Shown: positions 17,971 through 26,202 of the stretch, piece by piece
Numbering within the stretch: position 1 is the stretch's first letter
How the letters are laid out: the number at the start of each line of letters is the position of its first letter
Assembly: GCA_043747595.1 (NCBI GenBank)
Contig: JAYTOX010000026.1
Span: 1-60,475, forward strand
Direction: 5' to 3'
DNA from: JADKIH01 sp043747595
Lineage (GTDB): Bacteria > Bacteroidota > Bacteroidia > AKYH767-A > 2013-40CM-41-45
DNA: 60,475 nucleotides
Notes under the pieces: generated by a model
Databases searched by the model: none
The model's input: only the letters and a program-made list of their open reading frames with translations
Told to the model about the DNA's origin: nothing
Position numbers and translations under genes: made by a program

Positions 17971-18579
17971 ATGATAATAAATATAGAAGAAATAGAACAA
18001 TATGAGCAGCGTTACAGAACAGCCTTTATCAATTCGCTGGCAGGTTTTCGCCAAGCTGTATTAGTAGGTACAAAGTCTGTTGACGGTTATCCCAACTTGG
18101 CAATATTCAATTCACTAATACATCTTGGTGCTAATCCTGCTTTGTTTGGATTAATAAACAGGCCTGACAGCGTGCAGCGAGATACTTTGCAAAATATTAT
18201 AGAAAGTAAAGAATATACTTTAAACTATATTAGGTATACCGAGTATGAGAAAGCACATCAAACTTCAGCCCGATATGATAAACATATTTCTGAATTTGAG
18301 CAGGTTGGTTTCGAGGAATTATACTATCCATTTTGCAAAGCACCATTTGTAAAAGATGCCACTGTAAAAATTGCCATGAAGTTGGAAGAAATTATTCCCA
18401 TTACGATAAATGGAACGATATTAATTGTAGGTAGAATCATAAAGGTAGATATAGATGCGACAATGGTCGGAACAGATGGCTTTGTTGCTTTATCTGAAGC
18501 AGAAGTACTAATCAGTCAGGGGCTTGATGCATATTTTGTTTCAAAACCCATAGGTAGGCTGCCTTATGCAAAACCTTGA
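17971..18579 (+). CDS. Flavin reductase-like FMN-binding split-barrel protein
   Basis: A 202-residue protein of the flavin reductase family. Typical features are FRQAVLVGTKSVDGYPNLAIFNS and the later HLGANPALFGLINRP, which form the FMN-binding edge; a YTLNYI strand and an HQTSARY helix follow. In this operon it may supply reduced flavin to the two photolyase-like proteins, as inference. It is encoded 1 bp after the photolyase-like gene and 10 bp before a DUF2256 gene. Confidence 0.85.
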   Translation: MIINIEEIEQYEQRYRTAFINSLAGFRQAVLVGTKSVDGYPNLAIFNSLIHLGANPALFGLINRPDSVQRDTLQNIIESKEYTLNYIRYTEYEKAHQTSARYDKHISEFEQVGFEELYYPFCKAPFVKDATVKIAMKLEEIIPITINGTILIVGRIIKVDIDATMVGTDGFVALSEAEVLISQGLDAYFVSKPIGRLPYAKP

Positions 18580-18589
18580 TTGAAGTAAA

Positions 18590-18727
18590 ATGAAGAAAGA
18601 ATTTTTACCTCAAAAAACATGTGTAGTATGCAAAAGGCCTTTTACCTGGCGTAAAAAATGGAAAAAATTTTGGGAAGATGTAAAGTATTGCAGTGACAAA
18701 TGCAGAATGAATAAACATAAAATATGA
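18590..18727 (+). CDS. DUF2256 zinc-ribbon-like small protein
   Basis: A 45-residue protein starting at ATG 18590 and read MKKEFLPQKTCVVCKRPFTW onward. It has two Cys pairs, CVVC (11-14) and CSDKC (34-38), and the family's WRKKWKKFWEDVKYCS pattern. It is almost certainly a single zinc-binding ribbon. Its stop overlaps the start of the next gene as ATGA, showing translational coupling. DUF2256 genes typically accompany this class of photolyase; the role is unknown. Confidence 0.9.
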   Translation: MKKEFLPQKTCVVCKRPFTWRKKWKKFWEDVKYCSDKCRMNKHKI

Positions 18728-20199
18728 GCAAGACAGGAATCGTTTTCCCACATCAGTTATTTGAGCAGAATATACTTGCCGAAAAATGCGATACCATTTA
18801 TTTAATTGAAGAATGGCTATACTTCAGGCAATACAATTTTCATAAACAGAAAATTGCTTTCCACCGAGCAAGCATGAAATTTTATGAAAACTATCTGCAA
18901 TCAAAAAAAATAAAGGTTATATATATTGATTCATTCAATGAGTTAGCAGATATAAGAAAACTAATTCCTGATTTGAAAAAAAAAGGTGTTCATACTTTAG
19001 AATATATAGACACCACCGATTTTTGGCTTGAGCAACGAATTAGCAAAACCTCCAAGGTTCATAATATGGAGATAAATAAAAACCACACTCCGTTATTTCT
19101 TAATTCTATGGAAGAGCTTGTGACTTATTTTTCAGGAAAGAAAAGAATGTTTCAAACCGATTTTTATAAACAGCAGCGGCTTAGCAGAAATATATTGTTA
19201 GAAAAAGACAAAAAGCCACTTGGGGGAAAATGGACTTTTGATGATGAAAATCGGTTGAAATATCCAAAAGGGAAAACAGCACCAAAGACTAAATTTTTGC
19301 AACCAAACAAATTTTATTCAGAAGCCATAATATACACAAAAAAATATTTTACTGATAATTATGGTAACCTGAATACCGATACTTTTTACCCAACAACATA
19401 TACTGAAAGCAAAAACTGGTTAAATGATTTTTTTAAATCAAGGTTTTCAGAATTTGGTACTTATGAAGATGCCATTGTTGCTAATGAAAATATTTTGCAT
19501 CACAGTGTTTTAACACCCATGCTTAATGCTGGCTTATTAACGCCACAATTTATTATTGATGAGGCATTGTTGTATGCGAGCAATCAAGAAATTTCCTTAA
19601 ATTCTTTAGAAGGTTTTATACGGCAAATTGTAGGCTGGCGAGAATTTATTAGAGCCGTTTATGAATTAAAGGGCAGCGAAGAACGCACAAAAAATTATTG
19701 GGGGTTTATAAGAAAAATACCTGCCTCTTTTTGGAAAGGAACTACAGGAATACAGCCAATTGACAGTACCATTAATAAAGTTCTGGAAACAGGATATTGT
19801 CATCATATTGAACGGTTAATGGTACTTGGAAACTTTATGTTATTGTGTGAATTTGACCCCGATGAAGTTTACCGTTGGTTTATGGAGCTATTTATAGATG
19901 CCTACGATTGGGTGATGGTGCCTAATGTTTATGGCATGAGTCAGTTTGCTGATGGAGGTTTAATGGCAACCAAACCTTATATAAGCGGCAGCAATTATTT
20001 AATGAAAATGAGTGATTATAAAAAAGGAGCATGGCAAAATGTATGGGACGGATTATTCTGGCGATTTATGCATACCCACAGAGATTTCTTTTTACAAAAT
20101 CCAAGATTAGGAATGTTGGTAAGTACTTTTGATAAAATGCCAAATGAGAAGCAAAGCTCACATTTAAAAAATGCTGAAGAATTTTTATTTAAATTATGA
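18724..20199 (+). CDS. Prokaryotic (6-4) photolyase-like protein (DPRP/FeS-BCP family)
   Basis: A 491-residue protein matching the deoxyribodipyrimidine photolyase-related family. The N-terminal DPRP antenna-binding domain starts TGIVFPHQLFEQN. The C-terminal FAD domain has IRQIVGWREFIRAVYE, ETGYCHHIERLMVLGNFMLL, and DWVMVPNVYGMSQFADGG. Family members repair (6-4) UV photoproducts and bind a 4Fe-4S cluster through one Cys plus a Cys-rich segment after MSDY. Here that segment reads MSDYKKGAWQNVWDGLFW with no Cys, so three of the four expected ligands seem to be missing. It is the last gene of the operon. Confidence 0.9.
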   Translation: MSKTGIVFPHQLFEQNILAEKCDTIYLIEEWLYFRQYNFHKQKIAFHRASMKFYENYLQSKKIKVIYIDSFNELADIRKLIPDLKKKGVHTLEYIDTTDFWLEQRISKTSKVHNMEINKNHTPLFLNSMEELVTYFSGKKRMFQTDFYKQQRLSRNILLEKDKKPLGGKWTFDDENRLKYPKGKTAPKTKFLQPNKFYSEAIIYTKKYFTDNYGNLNTDTFYPTTYTESKNWLNDFFKSRFSEFGTYEDAIVANENILHHSVLTPMLNAGLLTPQFIIDEALLYASNQEISLNSLEGFIRQIVGWREFIRAVYELKGSEERTKNYWGFIRKIPASFWKGTTGIQPIDSTINKVLETGYCHHIERLMVLGNFMLLCEFDPDEVYRWFMELFIDAYDWVMVPNVYGMSQFADGGLMATKPYISGSNYLMKMSDYKKGAWQNVWDGLFWRFMHTHRDFFLQNPRLGMLVSTFDKMPNEKQSSHLKNAEEFLFKL

Positions 20200-20239
20200 T
20201 TAGAAATAAACTCTAGAATCGCATCAACATTCCTGTTTA

Positions 20240-20640
20240 TAATATAAGCAGCAGGTTTGATACCACTAACAAAATGAATATCTGTACCCTTGCATCTGCC
20301 GTTCGTATGCAACAGCAACCGAATAAAATGAAATTGTAGATTTGCTAGGTAAAAAAGTGGAAAAAAAATATTGATAAAATTAGTCGCTTTGAAAAAGGAG
20401 AATTGAATGCTCAATGGAAAGGATATTAAATATTGAAAGAAGCTTTAGTGCTAACTGAATTAAAGGTGGAGAATACTATGCAAGCCGGAGATCATAAATT
20501 ATTTTTATCCACTGTGATTGATTACGGGCAATACGCGTTTGAGCAGAGATCTGAAGTTTGCTGCAGCCTTGTGCATGTAATTGTAAGAGAAGACGTAGTT
20601 TGCTCATGCTATTTGGGTTGTTTGCCATAAGAGAGAGAAG
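20240..20640 (+). pseudogene. Decayed flavin reductase-like gene
   Basis: Conceptual translation in shifting frames gives pieces that read like the DIM6/NTAB flavin reductase family. Examples are MNICTLASAVRMQQQPNK (from about 20275), DKISRFEKGELNAQWKGY (about 20373-20426) and, after a TAA, LKVENTMQAGDHKLFLSTVI (from about 20463). Stops and frame changes separate them, so no functional protein is made. It lies between the photolyase operon and the IS21-type repeats. The family call is from pattern memory. Confidence 0.5.
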
Positions 20641-20704
20641 TTTGATGAGATTAAATCTTACTCTTTTGTAGCACCCAATAAGCTTTAAATTTGTCTTGCA
20701 AATA

Positions 20705-20796
20705 GGTGGTCAGTTTGCTCCGGTGAGCACTGGTCAATTTGCTTCGGTCTCAGGTGGTCAGTTTGAATCGACAAAGGGTGGTCAATTTCGTCGGTG
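20705..20796 (+). mobile_element. IS21-type terminal repeats (element remnant)
   Basis: Four direct repeats with an exact 24-bp period start at 20705, 20729, 20753 and 20777. The unit is about GGTGGTCAGTTTGCTCCGGT, with CAATTT variants. Such arrays are transposase-binding sites at the ends of IS21-family elements in Bacteroidota, as I recall them. No istA/istB gene remains here, so this is a solo end. It is followed at 20809 by CCCGATTATGCTTGGCGGC, resembling the right end of a cassette junction. Confidence 0.65.
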
Positions 20797-20890
20797 CTTG
20801 CAGCCTGACCCGATTATGCTTGGCGGCATCGAAATTTTAACCTGATTGCAAGAAACTTACAGGAATAATATTTAACTTTAATAACTAAAA

Positions 20891-20971
20891 CAAATGGGGT
20901 AACCGAAAACCGATTGGATTAGGCAAACAAAAAAGTGCGGAGTCAGCACTATAATCACTGACAACAATAAA
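20891..20971 (+). promoter_or_regulatory. Structured 5' leader shared with the 26203 gene (copy 1)
   Basis: This leader of the cupin gene matches 26121-26202 over about 80 bp (GGGGTA, GAAAACCGA, AGGCAAA, then AGTGCGG, TCAGCACT, ATCACTGACAACAAT). It can form AGTGC (20934) with GCACT (20946), or the overlapping GTCAG (20942) with CTGAC (20958), so two hairpins compete. Upstream CTGATTGCAAG is shared with four cassette leaders. Confidence 0.5.
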
Positions 20972-21358
20972 ATGAAAAAATCAATTCTGATGATGCTCTC
21001 AGTCATTGCACTCACGGCATCAGTAATCGTGCAAACCGCCAATGCACAGGACAAAAAGGAACAATGGCCAGGCGTTACTATCAAAGTTTTAACAGACAAT
21101 GACATTGTAAACGTTTCGGAAGTAACCTTTGCACCCGGTGCTGTTGCCGACTGGCACTCGCATCCCCAGTACACCGTTTATGCAGTAACCAATATAAAGA
21201 TGAAAACGGAAGTAAAAGACAAAGATGCAGCCATTGTGGAGTTAAAAGCAGGTGAGGCACTATGGTCACCGGCTGTGACACACAAAACAACTAACGTGGG
21301 CAAAACGCCTTTTACGGCAATTGTAACCGAAATAAAAGAAGTGCCGCATAAGGATTAA
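20972..21358 (+). CDS. Exported cupin-domain protein
   Basis: A 128-residue protein with a signal peptide (about 1-25, ending NAQ) and a single small cupin barrel. VTFAPGAVADWHSHPQYTVY contains the first cupin metal motif with HSH at about 68-70. Later GEALWSPAVTHKTTNVG gives the second motif with its His. It is probably periplasmic and metal-binding; substrate unknown. The start is supported by conservation of its leader with the gene at 26203, which diverges right at the ATG. Confidence 0.87.
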   Translation: MKKSILMMLSVIALTASVIVQTANAQDKKEQWPGVTIKVLTDNDIVNVSEVTFAPGAVADWHSHPQYTVYAVTNIKMKTEVKDKDAAIVELKAGEALWSPAVTHKTTNVGKTPFTAIVTEIKEVPHKD

Positions 21359-21538
21359 GAAAATTTCTCGACTTGGTTTTTGGTCAGCATAAATATTTAT
21401 TTGTGATGACACAAATGTTGGCAGGAACCAGTAGAAAATATTTAAACCAGGCGATTTCAAAGACACAGCGATACCACAAGAAACAAACTTTGGTACGGAT
21501 TTCAAACAGCTGTGCCTTGAACGAGCATTAGCACGAAC

Positions 21539-21746
21539 GAATAACATGAAGATTAAAAGAAATTTAAAAAAGAAGGCCAGTATATTTTATCTAAGTGTCA
21601 TCAAGTAATAAACATTCTAGCAGTGCAAAAAACGCGAACCGCTATATAAAAGAAAAAATCTATATAATCGTCTGCGTTTTTTGTGATGAAGTTTCTTCTA
21701 TTAATCCCTTCTTTATTAAATTTCTTTAATCCCTGATGCGTTTTGC
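21539..21746 (+). repeat. attC-like site 13 with nested inner palindrome
   Basis: GAATAAC (21539-21545) opens the site. GATTAAAAGAAATTTAAAAA (from 21551) with AGAAGG pairs with CCTTCTTTA-TTAAATTTCTTTAATC (21707-21731). GTTTTGC (21738-21744) closes it. Inside lies a second stem, GCAAAAAACGCGAACCGC (21624) to TATATA, facing TATATA to GCGTTTTTTGTG (about 21661-21684). Confidence 0.65.
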
Positions 21747-21831
21747 GAACCTCTTTGGCGACCGTGTAAACTAAAACTTTTGGAATTCTATTTTGCTTTA
21801 CTTTAGTGCAAGCAAAATAAAAACTAACATC

Positions 21832-23559
21832 ATGCAACATCTTCAATACTTACTATGGATTACTATTCTTTTCTGTTCATGCCATCAGCAGACAGAAAAT
21901 AAAACGGCATCAACTAAAGCTGATTCCATCACAAACATTTACGGTTGTTGTGTTCCAGAAGTATTAGATAAGACTTGGTATTCTTCAGGGAAAAAAGCAC
22001 CGTTGTTTAACGGTTTGGATGGAATTCATTTCCCTGTTTCAACAAAAAATTTAGAGGCACAGAAATATTTTGACCAAGGCATGATGTTGTCGTTCGCTTT
22101 TAATCATGCCGAAGCAGGGCGTTCATTTTTTGAAGCTGCAAGACAGGACTCAGCCTGTGCAATGTGTTGGTGGGGATTTGCTTATGTGTTAGGACCAAAT
22201 TACAACGCAGGCATGGAAAAAGATAATTTTAAACGGGCTTACGATGCGGTCCAAAAAGCAAAATCACATTCCGCAACATGCACACAGAAAGAAAAAGATT
22301 TGATTGGAGCATTAGTACATCGCTATTCAAATGACACTACAATTGCACGTCCTTTACTTGATTCATCTTATGCCGCAGCTATGCGTAAGGTTTACAAAAA
22401 ATATTCCGCTGATATAACTGTGGCTTCTCTTTTCGCTGAATCATTGATGGATTTACATCCTTGGAATCTTTATAAAAAAGATGGAACTATCCAACCTTGG
22501 ACTCCCGAGATTTTAGCAGTGCTTGAGAAATGTTTGCAGATGGAACCACATCATGCAGGAGCAAATCATTTTTACATTCATGCAACAGAAATGTCGCAAC
22601 ATGCGGAAACAGCTTTAGCGAGTGCTGACCTTCTACGTGATTTAGTTCCGGGTGCAGGGCATCTTGTTCATATGCCTTCGCATACATACATACGAATAGG
22701 AAAATATCACGATGGAGTTGTTGCCAATCAAAAAGCGGTGTTGGTTGACAGTTTGTATGTGGAAGCATGTCATGCACAAGGTGTATATCCGCTTGCTTAT
22801 TATCCGCACAACTATCATTTCATTTCAGCATGTGCCACACTTTGCGGTGAAAGTAAAATTGCAATGATAGGAGCAAATGCAACTTCCAGTCATTCTCATA
22901 AAAAATTATTGCGTGACCCTGCTTGGGCAACGCTTCAACATTATTATTCTATCCATTGGTTTGTGGAAGTGAAACTTGGTTTATGGAACGATATTCTTCA
23001 TTCATCTGCTCCCGAAAAAGATTTGAAATATCCATCGGTGATTTGGCATTATGCACAAGGCATGGCAAATCTTTCACAAAATAAAGTTTCGGATGCGAAA
23101 AAACATCTTGCAGAAATGAAAGCTATCATGACCGATACTACTATAAAGGACTTAACAATTTGGGGAATTAACAGTTTGTATGATATATGTGTGATTGCAT
23201 CCAAAACTCTGGACGGAGAAATCAATGCGAAAGAAAAATATTATTCTGCTGCAATTACTAGTTTGCAAGAAGCAGTTGCAAAGGAAGATGCCTTGAATTA
23301 TGACGAGCCACCTGACTGGTTTTTTTCTGTTCGCCATCATTTGGGAGCAGTATTAATTGAAGCAGGAAAATTTCAGGAAGCAATAAAAGTGTATGAGGAA
23401 GATTTAAAAACCTACCGTGAAAACGGTTGGGCATTAATAGGACTGATGAATGCTTACGAAAAACTTGGCGATAAAAATAAATATAATGGAACAAAAATCA
23501 GATTTGATCAAGCATGGAAACATGCTGACATTAAAATTAAATCATCACGCATACTGTAA
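21832..23559 (+). CDS. TPR-rich lipoprotein
   Basis: A 575-residue lipoprotein: the signal peptide ends in a lipobox ILFCSC near residues 9-14. Tetratricopeptide-type helical repeats then run through the whole protein. Conserved-looking blocks include FDQGMMLSFAFNHAEAGRSF, CAMCWWGFAYVLGPNYN, GAGHLVHMPSHTYIRIGKYHD and HNYHFISACATLCGES. I know this family from many soil bacteria, usually annotated only as TPR protein; the His/Cys-rich motifs suggest a bound metal or haem, without proof. The start at 21832 is chosen over 21793 because it gives the lipoprotein signal. Confidence 0.8.
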   Translation: MQHLQYLLWITILFCSCHQQTENKTASTKADSITNIYGCCVPEVLDKTWYSSGKKAPLFNGLDGIHFPVSTKNLEAQKYFDQGMMLSFAFNHAEAGRSFFEAARQDSACAMCWWGFAYVLGPNYNAGMEKDNFKRAYDAVQKAKSHSATCTQKEKDLIGALVHRYSNDTTIARPLLDSSYAAAMRKVYKKYSADITVASLFAESLMDLHPWNLYKKDGTIQPWTPEILAVLEKCLQMEPHHAGANHFYIHATEMSQHAETALASADLLRDLVPGAGHLVHMPSHTYIRIGKYHDGVVANQKAVLVDSLYVEACHAQGVYPLAYYPHNYHFISACATLCGESKIAMIGANATSSHSHKKLLRDPAWATLQHYYSIHWFVEVKLGLWNDILHSSAPEKDLKYPSVIWHYAQGMANLSQNKVSDAKKHLAEMKAIMTDTTIKDLTIWGINSLYDICVIASKTLDGEINAKEKYYSAAITSLQEAVAKEDALNYDEPPDWFFSVRHHLGAVLIEAGKFQEAIKVYEEDLKTYRENGWALIGLMNAYEKLGDKNKYNGTKIRFDQAWKHADIKIKSSRIL

Positions 23560-23625
23560 CAATTGAAATGGAAATCCTGATACTAAACTCAAACAACACA
23601 AATACTAATCTACAGTAGAGAATGC

Positions 23626-23764
23626 GCAGAACATAAAAATTAAAAGAAATTTTAAAAAGGGAGCGTTGAGTGGTTAACAAACAGTTGTGCTTCTAACAAA
23701 CTGTGCTGGTAGATAGTTTTGTGCTTCGTAATCGCCAACTTCTTGTAGGTGCAAAACGTAATGC
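23626..23764 (+). repeat. attC-like site 14, chimeric arms
   Basis: The left half (GCAGAAC at 23626, then AAATTAAAAGAAATTTTAAA) is the AT-rich type A arm. The right half (CGCCAACTTCTTGTAGGTGC, 23733-23752, then GTAATGC) is the GC-rich type B arm. They pair only over AAGAA/TTCTT. This looks like the product of recombination between two different sites. Confidence 0.6.
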
Positions 23765-23807
23765 GTCATGCTTGGCGTTATTACTAACTTGAAACAAATT
23801 ACAATAA

Positions 23808-24383
23808 ATGAAACGAGGACTAATATTGATTATGTTTTTTGTTTTTTCCCGATTAATTTCGGTTGGTCAGACATACAGTTCAATTGTATCTGATAAAGAA
23901 ATTTATAATTTTCTAAATTGGTTAGCAACAAATCAAAAAAAATATTCTGAAGAGCCGAAAGATGAAACTAGAATTGTTTCCTACGAAATTTCTAAATGGG
24001 ATTCCGCGCTTTTCCTTCCTCTAGACAGTGCAAAGAAATATCATATCAAATATTCTTCTAGATTTTTATTCAAGGAAGATGGAATGGATACAATTTTTTC
24101 TCTACAAGATCAACAATTTATATTTAAACAATTTACAAGTATTAAAGAAAAAAGCTGGCATGAGTCATTTCAAAATTCTAAATTATGGGATGGGAAAGAG
24201 CAAGAACATACGAATCGCAATTACTATTCAATTCCTTTATTTTCACTTGACAAAAAGTATGTTTTGATTTACAAAGAATATTACTGTGGAAATGTTTGTG
24301 GATATTTGGGCTATTACATTTATCGTAGGATTGACAAAAATAAGTGGAAAGGAGTTCGTGCGTTGAGAACTGGAATTAGCTGA
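23808..24383 (+). CDS. Exported protein of unknown function
   Basis: A 191-residue protein with an N-terminal signal peptide (MKRGLILIMFFVFSR then LISVGQ). The mature part is mixed alpha/beta with an aromatic-rich C-terminal region (YYSIPLFSLDKKYVLIYKEY, then CGNVCGYLGYYIYRR holding a CxxxC pair). No family recognised. It is a single-gene cassette between sites 14 and 15. Confidence 0.65.
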   Translation: MKRGLILIMFFVFSRLISVGQTYSSIVSDKEIYNFLNWLATNQKKYSEEPKDETRIVSYEISKWDSALFLPLDSAKKYHIKYSSRFLFKEDGMDTIFSLQDQQFIFKQFTSIKEKSWHESFQNSKLWDGKEQEHTNRNYYSIPLFSLDKKYVLIYKEYYCGNVCGYLGYYIYRRIDKNKWKGVRALRTGIS

Positions 24384-24416
24384 GACGAATAAATTTCTAA
24401 TTGAAAGTAGCACGAA

Positions 24417-24450
24417 CGCATAACAATGGTATTAACGCAACTGTTATGCG
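24417..24450 (+). repeat. Minimal attC-like site 15
   Basis: CGCATAACA (24417-24425) and TGTTATGCG (24442-24450) form a perfect 9-bp inverted repeat around a 16-base loop. It holds just the R'' and R' boxes without the inner arms of the other sites. The conserved GTAGCACGAA block precedes it. Confidence 0.65.
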
Positions 24451-24493
24451 GCAGCTTAAAAGACAAAACAACCAACAATTAACAAGAAAGTAA

Positions 24494-25021
24494 TTGGCAT
24501 TTTTATTCTTCCTTTTCATACTTGCTCCACTGACAGGAATACTGTTGTTGGCTTGGTGGGGAACAGGAAATAAAATTTTCGGAAAAATAGCTGGTTACTT
24601 TTGGCTTGGTTTAATTGGACTTTTTATTATTGGGATAATTATTCGTTTGTTGACCGACAAAAAGGAACTTGAAAAAAAAGACTATTACGGAGAATATATC
24701 GTAAACCGTGACTACTTTCCGGGTATACAAGCGGACTGGCAATACGACAGTTTTAGATTTGAAATAAAAGACAACGATTCAATTTATTTCTATGTGACGG
24801 TGAAAGAAAAAATAATTAAAACTTATTTCGGGACAATTACGTCAACAAAACCTTATAGCTCTGAACGACTAATAATAAATATGGAGAAACCTGCTCACCA
24901 CATTATGATGAGTAACCCAACAACTTATAGAAGTGCGTGGGGTTTTAATTTAGTTTTTTACTCGCCAAAATTTAAGAACGTTTATTTTAAGAAAGGACAG
25001 TGGAAACAACTGAACAATTAA
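24494..25021 (+). CDS. Membrane-anchored protein of unknown function
   Basis: A 175-residue protein with two N-terminal hydrophobic helices (about 2-22 and 33-54), then a soluble beta-rich domain (YYGEYIVNRDYFPG to the end). The soluble part has alternating hydrophobic strands and could be lipocalin-like, but no family is recognised. The frame begins with TTG at 24494; no in-frame ATG lies before the first helix, so TTG is the likely start. Single-gene cassette. Confidence 0.6.
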   Translation: MAFLFFLFILAPLTGILLLAWWGTGNKIFGKIAGYFWLGLIGLFIIGIIIRLLTDKKELEKKDYYGEYIVNRDYFPGIQADWQYDSFRFEIKDNDSIYFYVTVKEKIIKTYFGTITSTKPYSSERLIINMEKPAHHIMMSNPTTYRSAWGFNLVFYSPKFKNVYFKKGQWKQLNN

Positions 25022-25040
25022 TCGACAACCAAAGAAAGCC

Positions 25041-25130
25041 GACCGCATAGCACCGGCTTGCTACCAGTCAAAGAAAGCACTATCTTCGATTGAAGCGAGC
25101 CTCGTGACTTGCAGCAAGCCTTACATGTAA
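25041..25130 (+). repeat. attC-like site 16 (type C)
   Basis: GGCTTGCT-ACC-AGTCA (25055-25070) pairs with TGACT-TGC-AGCAAGCC (25105-25120). The loop AAAGAAAGCACTATCTTCGATT-like sequence is shared with sites 24 and 26. The closing box is degenerate (TTACATGTAA). Confidence 0.6.
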
Positions 25131-25165
25131 TAGCCAATTATTGTGACTCCACATAACGACAGACA

Positions 25166-25837
25166 ATGAAAAATATATTCTTATTCATTTTGACAATTTC
25201 AACTTTAAAAGTTGCTGGACAAAATCACCTTATTGGAGTGAAAGGTGGAGTTAACTCGACAAATATTACTTCAAGTAATTTTTTAAGCCAAAATGACTCT
25301 AGGACAGGACTGACTGCTGGATTGACCTATGAATTTTTAATTAAAAAGCATTTTTCAATTGGGGCTGACTTAATTTACAATCAGCGTGGTTTTACAAACG
25401 ACATTGTATTCACTGACAATTTAGGCAACCCGACAGGCGAAAAATACACAACGAAATTCAACTATGACTACGTTTCACTTCCAATAAAGACTGGATTCAA
25501 AATTGGAAATAAGATATTTGGATTTACAAATATCGGAGTAATACCATCTTTATTAGTTGACGCCAAGACAATATTACCAACTTTTAACACAGACGGAAAT
25601 GTGACAGGAAATGAAACATTTGATGTGACCAGTCGAGTTACAAAATTTGACTTCGCTAGTCTTGCCGAAATTGGTGGTGGTTATAAATGTAAGGACAGAT
25701 ATTGGCTGTTTACATCATTTGCTTATCAATATAGCTTTACGACAATTACAAATTCAGAATATTTTGCAAATAGTAAAATTAGACATAACGGAATGACAGT
25801 AACATTAGGACTGAAATGTTCATTGACAAAAGAATAA
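25166..25837 (+). CDS. Outer-membrane beta-barrel protein (PorT-like)
   Basis: A 223-residue protein with a signal peptide (about 1-18, ending KVAGQ), then a small beta-barrel of the outer-membrane beta-barrel 2 type. GVKGGVNSTNITS opens the first strand, LTAGLTYEFLIKKHFSIGADLIYNQRG the next, and alternating aromatic strands run to TVTLGLKC. Such proteins are common as uncharacterised porin-like proteins in Bacteroidota. Single-gene cassette between sites 16 and 17. Confidence 0.85.
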   Translation: MKNIFLFILTISTLKVAGQNHLIGVKGGVNSTNITSSNFLSQNDSRTGLTAGLTYEFLIKKHFSIGADLIYNQRGFTNDIVFTDNLGNPTGEKYTTKFNYDYVSLPIKTGFKIGNKIFGFTNIGVIPSLLVDAKTILPTFNTDGNVTGNETFDVTSRVTKFDFASLAEIGGGYKCKDRYWLFTSFAYQYSFTTITNSEYFANSKIRHNGMTVTLGLKCSLTKE

Positions 25838-25839
25838 CT

Positions 25840-26048
25840 GGTTATAACAGCACCTACAAGAAATTGGCGGTTGTGCTTCGTAGCGGGCAGGTCGATGATG
25901 CCGAAAACATCAGCTTAATGCAATGGCAAGGTTGCTTGGCGCAAAAAGCCGGCGCGCCGATAATAAAATGTTTACGTTTTGCGCCAAGCGAATTACTATC
26001 TTCGAGCTAATCCCGCCACTGGATTGAGCCCTACCCGTTAGCGTAATG
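25840..26048 (+). repeat. attC-like site 17 with nested hairpin
   Basis: GTTATAAC (25840-25847) is followed by CACCTACAAGAAATTGGCGG (25850-25869), the type B left arm. CCGCC (26012-26016) is all that pairs on the right before GTTAGCG (26036-26042). Inside is a perfect 13-bp stem GCTTGGCGCAAAA (25933-25945) with TTTTGCGCCAAGC (25976-25988) holding GGCGCGCC in its loop. Confidence 0.65.
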
Positions 26049-26120
26049 CTTACCGGCACTGCTAACTCTAAACTGATTGCAAGAAATTAACTTTGACAAA
26101 CTATATTTGACAACTTAAAA

Positions 26121-26202
26121 TAAACGGGGTAGCTGAAAACCGACCAGAGTAGGCAAATAAAACAGTGCGGTGTCAGCACTCTAATCACTGACAACAATTA
26201 AT
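26121..26202 (+). promoter_or_regulatory. Structured 5' leader shared with the cupin gene (copy 2)
   Basis: It matches the leader at 20891-20971 up to the start codon. Alternatives AGTGC (26163) with GCACT (26175), and GTCAG (26171) with CTGAC (26187), overlap by one base. TATATTTG at 26101-26108 fits the Bacteroidota -7 consensus TAnnTTTG, but no well-spaced -33 TTTG was found. Confidence 0.5.

Noticed and set aside
25816..26010. 64-codon open frame on the + strand
   Set aside because: It overlaps the end of the beta-barrel gene and the stem of site 17; composition reflects the repeat.
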